From IMG/VR virus record IMGVR_UViG_3300034106_000987, positions 1 to 24,799 of that record: a stretch of DNA of 24,799 nucleotides; one strand, given 5' to 3'. This document shows positions 15,384-21,368 of this stretch, piece after piece (within the stretch, counting starts at the first letter, position 1; the number at the start of each line of letters is the position of its first letter). Source of the stretch: a virus. Position numbers and translations under genes: made by a program. Under the pieces are notes generated by a model that was not told the origin of the DNA, ran no database searches, and saw only the letters and a list, made by a program, of their open reading frames with translations.

Positions 15384-15605
15384 GGGGTGGGGGTATGGCG
15401 TTTGACCTTGGGGATTTGCGTTTCCGTATTGAGGGGGTGGGGGTCAAGATTTTTAAAAATTTGATTTGCGGGTGCAGAACAGTGTTTATACGCAGGATTA
15501 TCGGCGACCCCAATTAGGGGGGCTGGGGGATGGGTGGGGTCAACACCACGCCAAAACCGAACCCCCGAAACACCCCCATTTTGCACCCCTTCGTAAACTA
15601 GAGGT
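15384..15605. other. Non-coding G-tract region between the divergent operons
   Basis: I see no credible gene here. The plus strand carries runs of four to six G (near 15384, 15433 and 15517-15539). C-runs follow at about 15563-15592, so the G-bias flips strand. The four runs at 15517-15539, with loops of two, two and one bases, meet the standard G-quadruplex pattern. ATTTTTAAAAAT (15449-15460) is a perfect palindrome. The region could hold leader RNA structure, a replication start or packaging signals; none is proven. Confidence 0.6.
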
Positions 15606-15634
15606 ATCGGTTAGGGAATGGTTCTCTAGCCGAT
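15606..15634 (+). promoter_or_regulatory. RNA hairpin in the leader of the first rightward gene
   Basis: ATCGGTTAGGGAA (15606-15618) pairs with TTCTCTAGCCGAT (15622-15634) across a TGG loop. There are thirteen pairs, of which two are G-U in rightward RNA. On the opposite strand those two would be A-C mismatches, which suggests that the structure is kept as rightward RNA. Confidence 0.6.
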
Positions 15635-15635
15635 T

Positions 15636-15652
15636 GGGGACAAGGTGTCCCC
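15636..15652 (+). repeat. GGGGACA-N3-TGTCCCC hairpin, copy 1
   Basis: Loop AGG. It lies 29 bases before the ATG of the 136-aa gene and directly after the 13-bp hairpin; GTTCTTT follows the stem. Confidence 0.85.
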
Positions 15653-15681
15653 GTTCTTTATCTTTCTCAAGGAGAATCAAA

Positions 15682-16092
15682 ATGACTTTATCAACTCACA
15701 TCACCAACGCACTCGACCATGCTTGCTCTTACGCTGACAGCATCGACAAGGCACGCAAGGACGCCAAGGGCATGACGCACGCACAAGTGCGGGTCGTGAT
15801 CTTGCCTGTCGTGTCTCGCAAGTACGCTGTCGCCCTTGTCGATGGTGCAGGCAAGGCTCAAGGTACGAAGGTGTTTGACAAGGAGGCTACCAAGTACGAA
15901 GCGGCAAAGCGTGCGGCAACGAGATTATTGAATGACATCTGCGGTGTCGAGTCATCAGGCAAGAAGGAGGCTGTGACTTTACCCAAGGGCATCGTACGTA
16001 CTCTGACCAACGAGATTATTGAGGCAGGTCTGACCAAGGCACAGTTCAATGAGTTGCTCGCACAGTTGCGTGACTCTGTTTCTTTTCAATAA
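15682..16092 (+). CDS. Unrecognised 136-aa protein, first gene of the rightward region
   Basis: I choose the ATG at 15682 because AAGGAG lies eight bases upstream; a longer in-frame reading from 15466 crosses the G-tract region and both hairpins. The protein starts TLSTHITNALDHACSYADSI, then DKARKDAKGM. The middle is beta-rich with VRVVILPVVSRKYAVALVDG, and a helical C-terminus reads AGLTKAQFNELLAQLRDSV. It is basic and compact, with no catalytic motif that I recognise. Two GATTATTG motifs lie in its coding sequence, and a third overlaps its stop codon. As the first gene after the rightward promoter it may be an early regulator or host-takeover protein; that is inference. Confidence 0.65.
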   Translation: MTLSTHITNALDHACSYADSIDKARKDAKGMTHAQVRVVILPVVSRKYAVALVDGAGKAQGTKVFDKEATKYEAAKRAATRLLNDICGVESSGKKEAVTLPKGIVRTLTNEIIEAGLTKAQFNELLAQLRDSVSFQ

Positions 16093-16099
16093 TCTCAAC

Positions 16100-16116
16100 G
16101 GGGACAAGTTGTCCCC
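16100..16116 (+). repeat. GGGGACA-N3-TGTCCCC hairpin, copy 2
   Basis: Loop AGT. It begins seven bases after the stop of the 136-aa gene and is followed by ATTCTTTC. A second, longer hairpin follows at 16128. Confidence 0.85.
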
Positions 16117-16127
16117 ATTCTTTCATG

Positions 16128-16153
16128 GCGGTGCAAGCGTGAGGCTTGCCCGC
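16128..16153 (+). terminator. Terminator-like hairpin after the 136-aa gene
   Basis: GCGG-T-GCAAGC (16128-16138) pairs with GCTTGCCCGC (16144-16153) across a GTGAG loop. There are ten pairs with one bulged T, followed by TGTTTCTTTTCTTG. The T-rich exit suits an intrinsic terminator. Confidence 0.5.
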
Positions 16154-16186
16154 TGTTTCTTTTCTTGTCCAACCTAGGAGTTCATC

Positions 16187-16378
16187 ATGCCTATACCTTC
16201 ACCCAAACTGTTCGCCCAAGAACCTGAGATGGCGTTGCTCGCCCTCTTAACCCTGTACCACAGCCCAAACGCTGTGTTCGAAGATGCCGCTGAGTGGATG
16301 CACTCAGTCTGGCTTCACTTGCCCCCTGCAGAGCACGATTACTTCGATCTCTGTGTCCGTTACATCAACCCCATCTAA
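16187..16378 (+). CDS. Unrecognised 63-aa protein
   Basis: It starts at an ATG six bases after TAGGAG. It opens PIPSPKLFAQEPEMALLALL and continues with an acidic, Trp-containing middle (FEDAAEWMHSVWLHLPPAEH). It is probably a small helical protein; no membrane segment or motif is clear. It is the first of four short genes that end at 16970 and are flanked by hairpin copies 2 and 3. Codon use and ribosome site support real coding. Function unknown. Confidence 0.6.
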   Translation: MPIPSPKLFAQEPEMALLALLTLYHSPNAVFEDAAEWMHSVWLHLPPAEHDYFDLCVRYINPI

Positions 16379-16388
16379 GGAGATCAAC

Positions 16389-16571
16389 ATGAACAACGCC
16401 AACTCACGAGACGCCAAGCGCATCATCCATGAACGGCACAACATACTGCGCTATGTGCAAGCAGGCGAGCTATCGCTCGTAGCCAAGGCGTGGGCAAAGC
16501 TCAACTTCATACCCCAAAAGGTAATGCTCAAAGCCATGAGCCGTTACACCCGTATTCACCACAGCAACTAA
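16389..16571 (+). CDS. Unrecognised 60-aa basic protein
   Basis: The ATG at 16389 has AAGGAG seven bases upstream; an earlier in-frame start inside the preceding gene is less likely. The sequence is basic and helical: NSRDAKRIIHERHNILRYVQ, then GELSLVAKAWAKLNFIPQK and a His-rich end. An identical AAGGAGATCAACATGAA junction precedes the next gene. The charge pattern could suit nucleic-acid or protein binding. Function unknown. Confidence 0.6.
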   Translation: MNNANSRDAKRIIHERHNILRYVQAGELSLVAKAWAKLNFIPQKVMLKAMSRYTRIHHSN

Positions 16572-16581
16572 GGAGATCAAC

Positions 16582-16761
16582 ATGAAACCCTCAGCAGTCA
16601 TCTCGCACATCTTGTGCGCTATCGCCCTTGTCACATCCATCATCGTGGGCTTGTGGTGCATGAACGAATACGGCGTTGCCCCATTGTGGGCATTGCTCAC
16701 GCTTGGCGGATCGTTCTTGTTCGGCACTCAACTCATGCTCATCATCACAGGAGAACAGTAA
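16582..16761 (+). CDS. Small membrane protein, two predicted helices
   Basis: This is a 59-residue protein with AAGGAG seven bases before its ATG. Two hydrophobic segments are visible: residues about 5-26 (VISHILCAIALVTSIIVGLW) and about 33-55 (PLWALLTLGGSFLFGTQLML), separated by a short MNEYGVA turn. It should sit in the inner membrane with both ends on the same side. Its TAA shares one base with the ATG of the next gene. It might be a superinfection-exclusion, anti-host or lysis accessory protein, but nothing specific supports one choice. Confidence 0.65.
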   Translation: MKPSAVISHILCAIALVTSIIVGLWCMNEYGVAPLWALLTLGGSFLFGTQLMLIITGEQ

Positions 16762-16970
16762 TGCGTAACCTCATCCAACCCATCACCAAAGAAGTAGGCA
16801 TCATCACCATCCGTGGGCGTGACTACCATATGCAAACCATCAGCTACGGCTCGCAGCATCAGGTTCATGTGTTCCGCAAGGGCGCATTGCATCTGCGTGG
16901 TATGGTCTTCGAGACACAGCGTGCATACGATCAATGGAAGAACGGGATGCATCAACTTGATTTGTTCTAA
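16761..16970 (+). CDS. Unrecognised 69-aa protein
   Basis: Its ATG overlaps the previous stop by one base (TAATG), with GGAG ten bases upstream, so translation is coupled. It reads RNLIQPITKEVGIITIRGRD, then YHMQTISYGSQHQVHVFRK and LHLRGMVFETQRAYDQWKNG. The pattern of alternating strands and a final Trp-containing helix suggests a small alpha/beta fold. It is the last gene of its block, and hairpin copy 3 begins five bases after its stop. Function unknown. Confidence 0.6.
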   Translation: MRNLIQPITKEVGIITIRGRDYHMQTISYGSQHQVHVFRKGALHLRGMVFETQRAYDQWKNGMHQLDLF

Positions 16971-16975
16971 TAAAC

Positions 16976-16992
16976 GGGGACAATCTGTCCCC
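16976..16992 (+). repeat. GGGGACA-N3-TGTCCCC hairpin, copy 3
   Basis: Loop ATC. It lies five bases after the preceding stop and is followed by ATTCTCTTTAATC. It precedes the 65-bp inverted repeat. Confidence 0.85.
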
Positions 16993-17006
16993 ATTCTCTT
17001 TAATCT

Positions 17007-17071
17007 GAGATTATTGAAGGTCACACCATGCGTAAAATACAGATGGCGGAGACTAAAAAGTTTTGCCACTT
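17007..17071. repeat. Inverted repeat, left arm (65 bp)
   Basis: This arm aligns without gaps to the reverse complement of 17326-17390. The outer 15 bases are identical and the inner 34 bases differ at one position. The 16 bases between are diverged. The outer end contains a GATTATTGAAGG motif. Confidence 0.85.
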
Positions 17072-17325
17072 CTCAAACCACCCCAAACGCCCAGTAAATA
17101 CGGGCGTTCCCGAAATTTCTGGCTATCTATCTATCTTTTTATATATATGTATATATATAGAAGTATTTCTGGGGGGGTGTGTATATTTTTCTGAGCGAGC
17201 CACCTTCAATAATCTTGCAAACCTTTTCTTTTTTACTTTGGCGTTAGTCGTTTGGAAAAAAGATAGATACCTTGCCACATTTGCGCGGTATACTAGTGTT
17301 CATGCGGTCTCCCGCATGGCACGAC
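17072..17325. other. AT-rich spacer inside the inverted repeat
   Basis: No credible gene is seen. The spacer holds a CGCCC/GGGCG hairpin near 17089-17107, a TATCTATCTATCTT run and an alternating TATATATATGTATATATATAG stretch near 17140-17160. It also has a seven-G run at 17171, a further TTCAATAATCTT motif (17205-17215) and a CATGCGG-TCTC-CCGCATG hairpin (17301-17318). TATACT at 17289 could be a -10 box, but no good -35 is placed correctly. Confidence 0.6.
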
Positions 17326-17390
17326 AAGTGGCAAAACTTTTTAGTCTTCGCCATCTGTACTTCACTCAACCCCTAACCTTCAATAATCTC
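17326..17390. repeat. Inverted repeat, right arm (65 bp)
   Basis: This is the mirror copy of 17007-17071. It ends exactly at the base before the ATG at 17391, so the outer ACCTTCAATAATCTC motif touches the start of the 228-aa gene. Confidence 0.85.
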
Positions 17391-18077
17391 ATGCACAAAT
17401 CCTACATTGCACTCACACCCAACGCCCTCCATCAAAGATTATTGAAGGAGCGCATACACCCCACAGATATGCAACGCATCAAAGACGAGGTCGCTGCCCT
17501 CAAAGAATCACAGCGTGTCGACAAGATCACACGCACACAGCGCAAGGCTGAGTGGGACAAGCTACTCAAACCGCTACGCTACGAACTCAATAATGCCAAG
17601 GTTGGGCGTGCATATGACCTTGATGATGAGGATCGTGTGCTTGCGTTCGATGCGTACATCTTGGTGATGGAGACATTATTGACACGCTTTGCCAAGCCAA
17701 TGAAATCGCTTGAGGCTACGCCCATACAACTGGCGCTTGAGAAAGCCTTGCCCAACAACGGCGAGCATTGGACTGATTGGATTCCCGAGAAGATTAAAGA
17801 GCGCATAGCGTTGATGTTCGAGCAACTACCCCCAAAGCTACGAGCCAAGCGCAAAGTACCCTTCCAACGCCTATCCACACCCGAGCAGAACGCCAAGGCA
17901 AAGGAACGCCTGCTCAGGCGTACGCAGAAAGAGATCGAGACGCTCGAAAGAAAGAACACCCTGCACCCAACAGAGGCGCAGACAAACACACTAACCAAAA
18001 TGAAGGAGGCAATGAAGATTATTGTGAGGTTGTCAACCAACGAACACATCCCTGCTACATGGGCAGGTGTGCTCTGA
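17391..18077 (+). CDS. Unrecognised 228-aa charged helical protein
   Basis: The frame is open from 17028, but the first 121 codons cross the inverted repeat and AT-rich spacer and read like non-coding DNA, so I prefer the ATG at 17391. No ribosome site precedes it. The ATG at 17028 does have GAAGG seven bases upstream, so a 349-residue form cannot be excluded. The protein is strongly charged and helical (QRIKDEVAALKESQRVDKIT, then DKLLKPLRYELNNAKVGRAY). A later long helix reads KERLLRRTQKEIETLERKN. No family is recognised. Location next to repeats and a possible origin suggests a DNA-binding or replication-linked role, as inference only. Confidence 0.6.
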   Translation: MHKSYIALTPNALHQRLLKERIHPTDMQRIKDEVAALKESQRVDKITRTQRKAEWDKLLKPLRYELNNAKVGRAYDLDDEDRVLAFDAYILVMETLLTRFAKPMKSLEATPIQLALEKALPNNGEHWTDWIPEKIKERIALMFEQLPPKLRAKRKVPFQRLSTPEQNAKAKERLLRRTQKEIETLERKNTLHPTEAQTNTLTKMKEAMKIIVRLSTNEHIPATWAGVL

Positions 18078-18100
18078 CGACCAGTGTCAACTTTGTTTCG

Positions 18101-18124
18101 AGGGACTTCCCATGGGAATTCCCT
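18101..18124. repeat. 24-bp palindrome
   Basis: AGGGACTTCCC-AT-GGGAATTCCCT is symmetric except for one C/T pair; TTCCCATGGGAA (18107-18118) is perfect. It lies 23 bases after the stop of the 228-aa gene. It may be an operator or a transcript-end hairpin. Confidence 0.6.
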
Positions 18125-18129
18125 GCAAC

Positions 18130-18146
18130 GGGGACAGTTTGTCCCC
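18130..18146 (+). repeat. GGGGACA-N3-TGTCCCC hairpin, copy 4
   Basis: Loop GTT. It lies 52 bases after a stop and 71 before the next ATG. The sequence after the stem (ATTGGTGTCGG) is not T-rich, so this copy is a poor terminator. Confidence 0.85.
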
Positions 18147-18217
18147 ATTGGTGTCGGCGCTTGGGCAATGCCGCGCACCATCCTCATACAGCCTAGGTAA
18201 ATTCAAGGAGAAATCAA

Positions 18218-18430
18218 ATGAAAAGAGAACCACACAGCAAGTACACCCACGCCATCACAGACTTCAGGCTTCAGGTCAGGTGGAACGATGGCTTGGTCGA
18301 GGACATGACTGTCTATCTACCGCCTGAAGTACTGCACGGCATCAATGAGTTCCTTGTTGATATGGATGACCTGCGTACGCAGAACCCGACAAACTGGACA
18401 TTCGAACCAACAGAAGGAGAAAGCAAATGA
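18218..18430 (+). CDS. Unrecognised 70-aa protein
   Basis: The ATG has AAGGAG seven bases upstream. The sequence KREPHSKYTHAITDFRLQVR, then WNDGLVEDMTVYLPPEVLHG, reads as a beta-strand pair followed by a helix (INEFLVDMDDL). It ends EPTEGESK, where GGAG and the final AAATGA also form the ribosome site and start of the next gene. It opens a four-gene block with tight coupling. No family is recognised. Confidence 0.6.
   Translation: MKREPHSKYTHAITDFRLQVRWNDGLVEDMTVYLPPEVLHGINEFLVDMDDLRTQNPTNWTFEPTEGESK
18414..18430 (+). repeat. Coupling cassette AAGGAGAAAGCAAATGA, copy 1
   Basis: A 17-base exact repeat combines ribosome site, stop and start. It also occurs at 18942 and 22674. Confidence 0.8.
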
Positions 18431-18783
18431 AAGTAATTAAAACAAACGACGGCTACATGGTCGAGAAAGAAAACGGCGACTACCTGTGCGATGCCAATGG
18501 GGACAACCTGTGGGACACACGCGCATGGGCAGAAACAGCAATTGCTGCGGCACAACGCAAGAGCAAGCCGAAGCACAAGACCAACGTGCAACTCATCAAC
18601 GATCTGATGTCGCACTCACAGCAAGGGGTGCTCATGCAGGCGTTCATCATCGAGGCGATATCCAAGTACTCAGAACAAACCAAGGTCTCACCGCCTTGGT
18701 CTAACCAAAGCTTCATCAGCGAGGCCGCATGGCGTGCCTGTGCTGACGAGGCACTCGAAGCAATCAACAACAGGAGTAAGTGA
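18427..18783 (+). CDS. Unrecognised 118-aa protein
   Basis: Its ATG overlaps the preceding TGA (ATGA) within the repeated cassette. The N-terminus is a small beta unit (KVIKTNDGYMVEKENGDYLC, then DANGDNLWDTRAWAETAI). The C-terminal half is helical (NDLMSHSQQGVLMQAFIIEA, then FISEAAWRACADEALEAIN). A 'DG.MVE..NG..LCD..G...WDTRAWAE.A' opening is reminiscent of small phage proteins that I have seen without function. A half copy of the GGGGACA motif lies at 18499 but pairs incompletely. Confidence 0.6.
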   Translation: MKVIKTNDGYMVEKENGDYLCDANGDNLWDTRAWAETAIAAAQRKSKPKHKTNVQLINDLMSHSQQGVLMQAFIIEAISKYSEQTKVSPPWSNQSFISEAAWRACADEALEAINNRSK

Positions 18784-18784
18784 A

Positions 18785-18958
18785 ATGACTAATGAACACG
18801 ATTGGACTATGGAACTGGAACATATGCGAGATCAACTGCGCTTTGCTTTGAACAACCTTGACAGCATAAGCAAACGCAACGATGTGAAGGGGAAGATTGA
18901 GAGCGTGTGTTTCGCGCTCGATGACTTATGTAAACAAACCAAAGGAGAAAGCAAATGA
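18785..18958 (+). CDS. Unrecognised 57-aa acidic helical protein
   Basis: The ATG at 18785 is one base after the previous stop (TGAA-ATG), with AGGAG ten bases upstream. An earlier in-frame start would overlap the preceding gene. The sequence is helical: EHDWTMELEHMRDQLRFALN, then NLDSISKRNDVKGKIESVC. It ends in KGESK followed by TGA, inside the second coupling cassette. No family is recognised. Confidence 0.6.
   Translation: MTNEHDWTMELEHMRDQLRFALNNLDSISKRNDVKGKIESVCFALDDLCKQTKGESK
18942..18958 (+). repeat. Coupling cassette AAGGAGAAAGCAAATGA, copy 2
   Basis: This is an exact 17-base copy of 18414-18430. It again encodes the last residues (GESK) of one gene and the start of the next. Confidence 0.8.
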
Positions 18959-19194
18959 GAGTAGTAAAAATCCGTGTGTTCGGCACATACAAACAGCCGT
19001 TCAACAACGCGTTCAAAGCAGACTGTATTGTCCTGCCCGCTGAGTTGTCAGACTCGATGCGTGATGAGGTGCTACGCAAGCATGAAGATGTGTTCTATGT
19101 GTTCACCTCTGGTGATCCGATCGTGGGTGAGCACCACACCTTCGAGGTGTATTCGTTCGATGTAATTAGTGAAGAGGAGGTAGCCCTCGCCTGA
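18955..19194 (+). CDS. Unrecognised 79-aa protein
   Basis: The ATG overlaps the previous TGA within the repeated cassette. The protein opens RVVKIRVFGTYKQPFNNAFK and continues ADCIVLPAELSDSMRDEVLR, then VFYVFTSGDPIVGEHHTFEV. It looks like a small alpha/beta fold. It is the last gene of the block; hairpin copy 5 follows 34 bases after its stop. Function unknown. Confidence 0.6.
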   Translation: MRVVKIRVFGTYKQPFNNAFKADCIVLPAELSDSMRDEVLRKHEDVFYVFTSGDPIVGEHHTFEVYSFDVISEEEVALA

Positions 19195-19228
19195 GCAACA
19201 GGCGTGTTCATTAGTGTGTTAGTTCAAC

Positions 19229-19245
19229 GGGGACACCTTGTCCCC
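19229..19245 (+). repeat. GGGGACA-N3-TGTCCCC hairpin, copy 5
   Basis: Loop CCT. It lies 37 bases before the amidoligase ATG; GATGTGTATTTCTTTTTT follows. Confidence 0.85.
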
Positions 19246-19282
19246 GATGTGTATTTCTTTTTTATAACTCAAGGAGAATTGT

Positions 19283-21352
19283 ATGTTTACATTTACAAAG
19301 TTCGTTGTGGCCGACTCCGTTGGCCGCTCCACAGGTATGCTGCTTGTGTCGTTCAGCAACAAGTACGCTTTGTACAACGCCAGTCGGCGTAGTGTTATGA
19401 CTGATGTGATGCGTGCCGACAGTGGTGTTGACCCTGTCAGTCTCATCAATGAAGCGCAGTTTGATATCTGGTTTCATAGCAGGGGCTATCGCATGAGCCC
19501 TGCTCATACAATCGAGACGCTGTCGTTTCCCGATGCGCTTCTGTATGCCAATGACCGCTACGATATCAACCAGATGATGCGTGGTGTGCTTCGGCCTCTT
19601 AGTGCTTCAGATGGGCGTATCCATCCAGTTGACCGCCGTCTTATCAATCAGCGTGTCGAGGTCATCGTTGATAAGTACATAGTCAAGCAGACAGGCAATG
19701 CGTCAGCCATCTCGCCACACGCTAGGTTCAAGGGCGGGTACTACTACCTTCCGTCTACACTCCTTGCCGCACGCAATGCGTTCCGTGAGTTCGGTCACTT
19801 GGTTGCTCGTGCCAAGGCAGGTGATCCGTCAGCCGACTCCGATGCACTGCGTGAGGCGTTCTACGAGCTTGACAATCGCTATCACGACTTCGATACGCAC
19901 ATCGGTAGTGCGTATGCTGCCATCGAGGACTTTGGTCTTGGCATTGTGCATTGCGACTGCGGTCACTACGAGTGCGATGAGAACACGCACGATGTGCGTA
20001 ACGACACATGGTGTGACTCGTGCTTCGATGATGACGCTGTGTTCTGTGAGGATGAGAACGAGTACTGGCCTCGTGATGACTGCTACTACTCTGAGTCTCG
20101 TGATGCGTACTACTCGTATGATCGTGATGGCGAAGATGATGACGATGATGACGATCACAACCAACCGATCATGTCGTACTCAACCAATGTGCTCGATGTT
20201 ATTGGCAATGAGTCGGGCATCAGGTCGTCTCACTTCGGTGAGTTCACGATGGGCATCGAGCTTGAGATGACTTCGGGCGATGACTACAGCGAGTCAGCCG
20301 CTGAGTCTGTGCGTAGCCGTCTCGGTTCCTCATACTGCATCATCAAGAGTGACGGCTCGCTTCCATCCAACGGCTTCGAGGTCGTGACTTCTCCGCATGG
20401 TCTTACCACGCACATCGAGAAGTTCAAGGCTTGGGACATTGACCCAGCCTATCGTGCATGGAACACAGGCAAGTGCGGTATGCACGTGCACATTGACTCT
20501 CGTGCGTTCACTCAGATGACGCTTGGCAAGTTCTTGATGTTCATCAACAGCAATGGCAATGTCGACTTCATTCGCAAGATTGCAGGTCGCCATCCATCTG
20601 TCGATGACCAAGCCCGTAGCTACTGCGCCGCTGAGCACCAGTCGATACTTGTCAACCCCAAGCAGGCTGTCAAGGGCAAGTCGGGTGAGCGCTATCGCAT
20701 GGTCAACCTGTGCAACCTTGGCGGTCGTGAGGCTATGCGCTTGGGTCTTAGCATGGACAACAGCTACAACGGCAGGTACAACACTGTCGAGCTTCGCATC
20801 TTCCGTGCTTCGCTCAAGAAGGAGCGACTGCTTGCACAGATCGAGTTCACTCATGCGTCTGTCATGTTCTGCCGTGTCGCATCGTGGCGTGATCTCAACG
20901 GCACATCGTTCGTCAAGTGGCTCAAGACTGTGGCAGGTCAGTACCCTGCGCTAGTCAAGTGGTATGGCGTGCGTGCTGTGCATGGTGCATCTAAGCAACC
21001 CTCTGCCCCTGCCGAGGTTACTTGCACTGACACTGTGCCCCCTGTTGTTGCCGCTACAACCCGACGCCCTCACGGGTGTGACCACGAGTATCGGATGGAG
21101 ATAGCGCATGAGGATGGCGCTGGTATACGTGCCTACGCTAACCGCCACGGGCTGTACTTCACATACTTCAGGGTGATCGGCTTGCAGTTGTGTGTGTTCC
21201 CGTACAGCGGCAACGATCAGCAGATCGGTGACGAGGATGTGATCTACGTGCGTGACAACGACGTGTGGCGTCTGCAAGAAGACGACTTCAACTCACTGAT
21301 TCAGGGTCAGAACCCTGTGCCTGCCGATGTTGATGGCACTGCTTCCGTTTAA
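19283..21352 (+). CDS. Amidoligase-type enzyme of the glutamine-synthetase-like fold
   Basis: This is a 689-residue protein with AAGGAG seven bases before the ATG. The catalytic part spans about residues 295-560. It has GIELEM (324-329), SDGSL (356-360), GFEVVTSPH (364-372), CGMHVHID (398-405), RYRMVNL (470-476) and TVELRIFRAS (501-510). This G-x-E-x-E, H-x-H and E-x-R order is that of the putative amidoligases (Pfam Amidoligase_2 as I recall), which form amide bonds with ATP. Before it, C224/C226/C231/C244/C247/C255 suggest a zinc-binding module, followed by an Asp/Tyr-rich linker (residues 258-292). N-terminal 220 residues and C-terminal 100 are unassigned. The next gene encodes a glutamine amidotransferase, a likely partner supplying ammonia. 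The substrate is unknown. Confidence 0.75.
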   Translation: MFTFTKFVVADSVGRSTGMLLVSFSNKYALYNASRRSVMTDVMRADSGVDPVSLINEAQFDIWFHSRGYRMSPAHTIETLSFPDALLYANDRYDINQMMRGVLRPLSASDGRIHPVDRRLINQRVEVIVDKYIVKQTGNASAISPHARFKGGYYYLPSTLLAARNAFREFGHLVARAKAGDPSADSDALREAFYELDNRYHDFDTHIGSAYAAIEDFGLGIVHCDCGHYECDENTHDVRNDTWCDSCFDDDAVFCEDENEYWPRDDCYYSESRDAYYSYDRDGEDDDDDDDHNQPIMSYSTNVLDVIGNESGIRSSHFGEFTMGIELEMTSGDDYSESAAESVRSRLGSSYCIIKSDGSLPSNGFEVVTSPHGLTTHIEKFKAWDIDPAYRAWNTGKCGMHVHIDSRAFTQMTLGKFLMFINSNGNVDFIRKIAGRHPSVDDQARSYCAAEHQSILVNPKQAVKGKSGERYRMVNLCNLGGREAMRLGLSMDNSYNGRYNTVELRIFRASLKKERLLAQIEFTHASVMFCRVASWRDLNGTSFVKWLKTVAGQYPALVKWYGVRAVHGASKQPSAPAEVTCTDTVPPVVAATTRRPHGCDHEYRMEIAHEDGAGIRAYANRHGLYFTYFRVIGLQLCVFPYSGNDQQIGDEDVIYVRDNDVWRLQEDDFNSLIQGQNPVPADVDGTASV

Positions 21353-21368
21353 TTCAACAACAACCATC

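Larger units (their letters stand above)
15921..18024. repeat. Dispersed GATTATTG motif, eight copies
   Basis: Core positions are 15923, 16014, 16087 (reverse), 17009, 17207 (reverse), 17381 (reverse), 17438 and 18017. Several extend to AGATTATTGAAGG. Copies lie in genes and between them and in both orientations. I noticed none elsewhere in the window by eye. Confidence 0.7.

Noticed and set aside
15313-15586. Leftward open frames in the control region
   Set aside because: They read through G/C-tracts into proline-rich low-complexity peptides and have no ribosome site.
16728-17069. Leftward 113-codon open frame whose start lies in the left arm of the inverted repeat
   Set aside because: It is antisense to the coupled genes at 16582-16970. 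Its similarity to the 228-aa frame's leader (AKLFSLRHLYFT) is explained by the inverted repeat.
17281-17295. Promoter with TTGCCA and TATACT
   Set aside because: The two boxes are only 11 bases apart, too close for sigma70, and no better -35 is correctly placed.
18499-18515. Seventh GGGGACA copy inside the 118-aa gene
   Set aside because: Only the left half and TGT match; the right half reads TGTGGGA, so no stem forms. It is probably coincidental coding sequence.
19698-20270. Rightward 190-codon frame inside the amidoligase gene
   Set aside because: It is an out-of-frame shadow rich in Thr, Met, Ser and Arg, produced by Asp- and Tyr-rich coding in the main frame.
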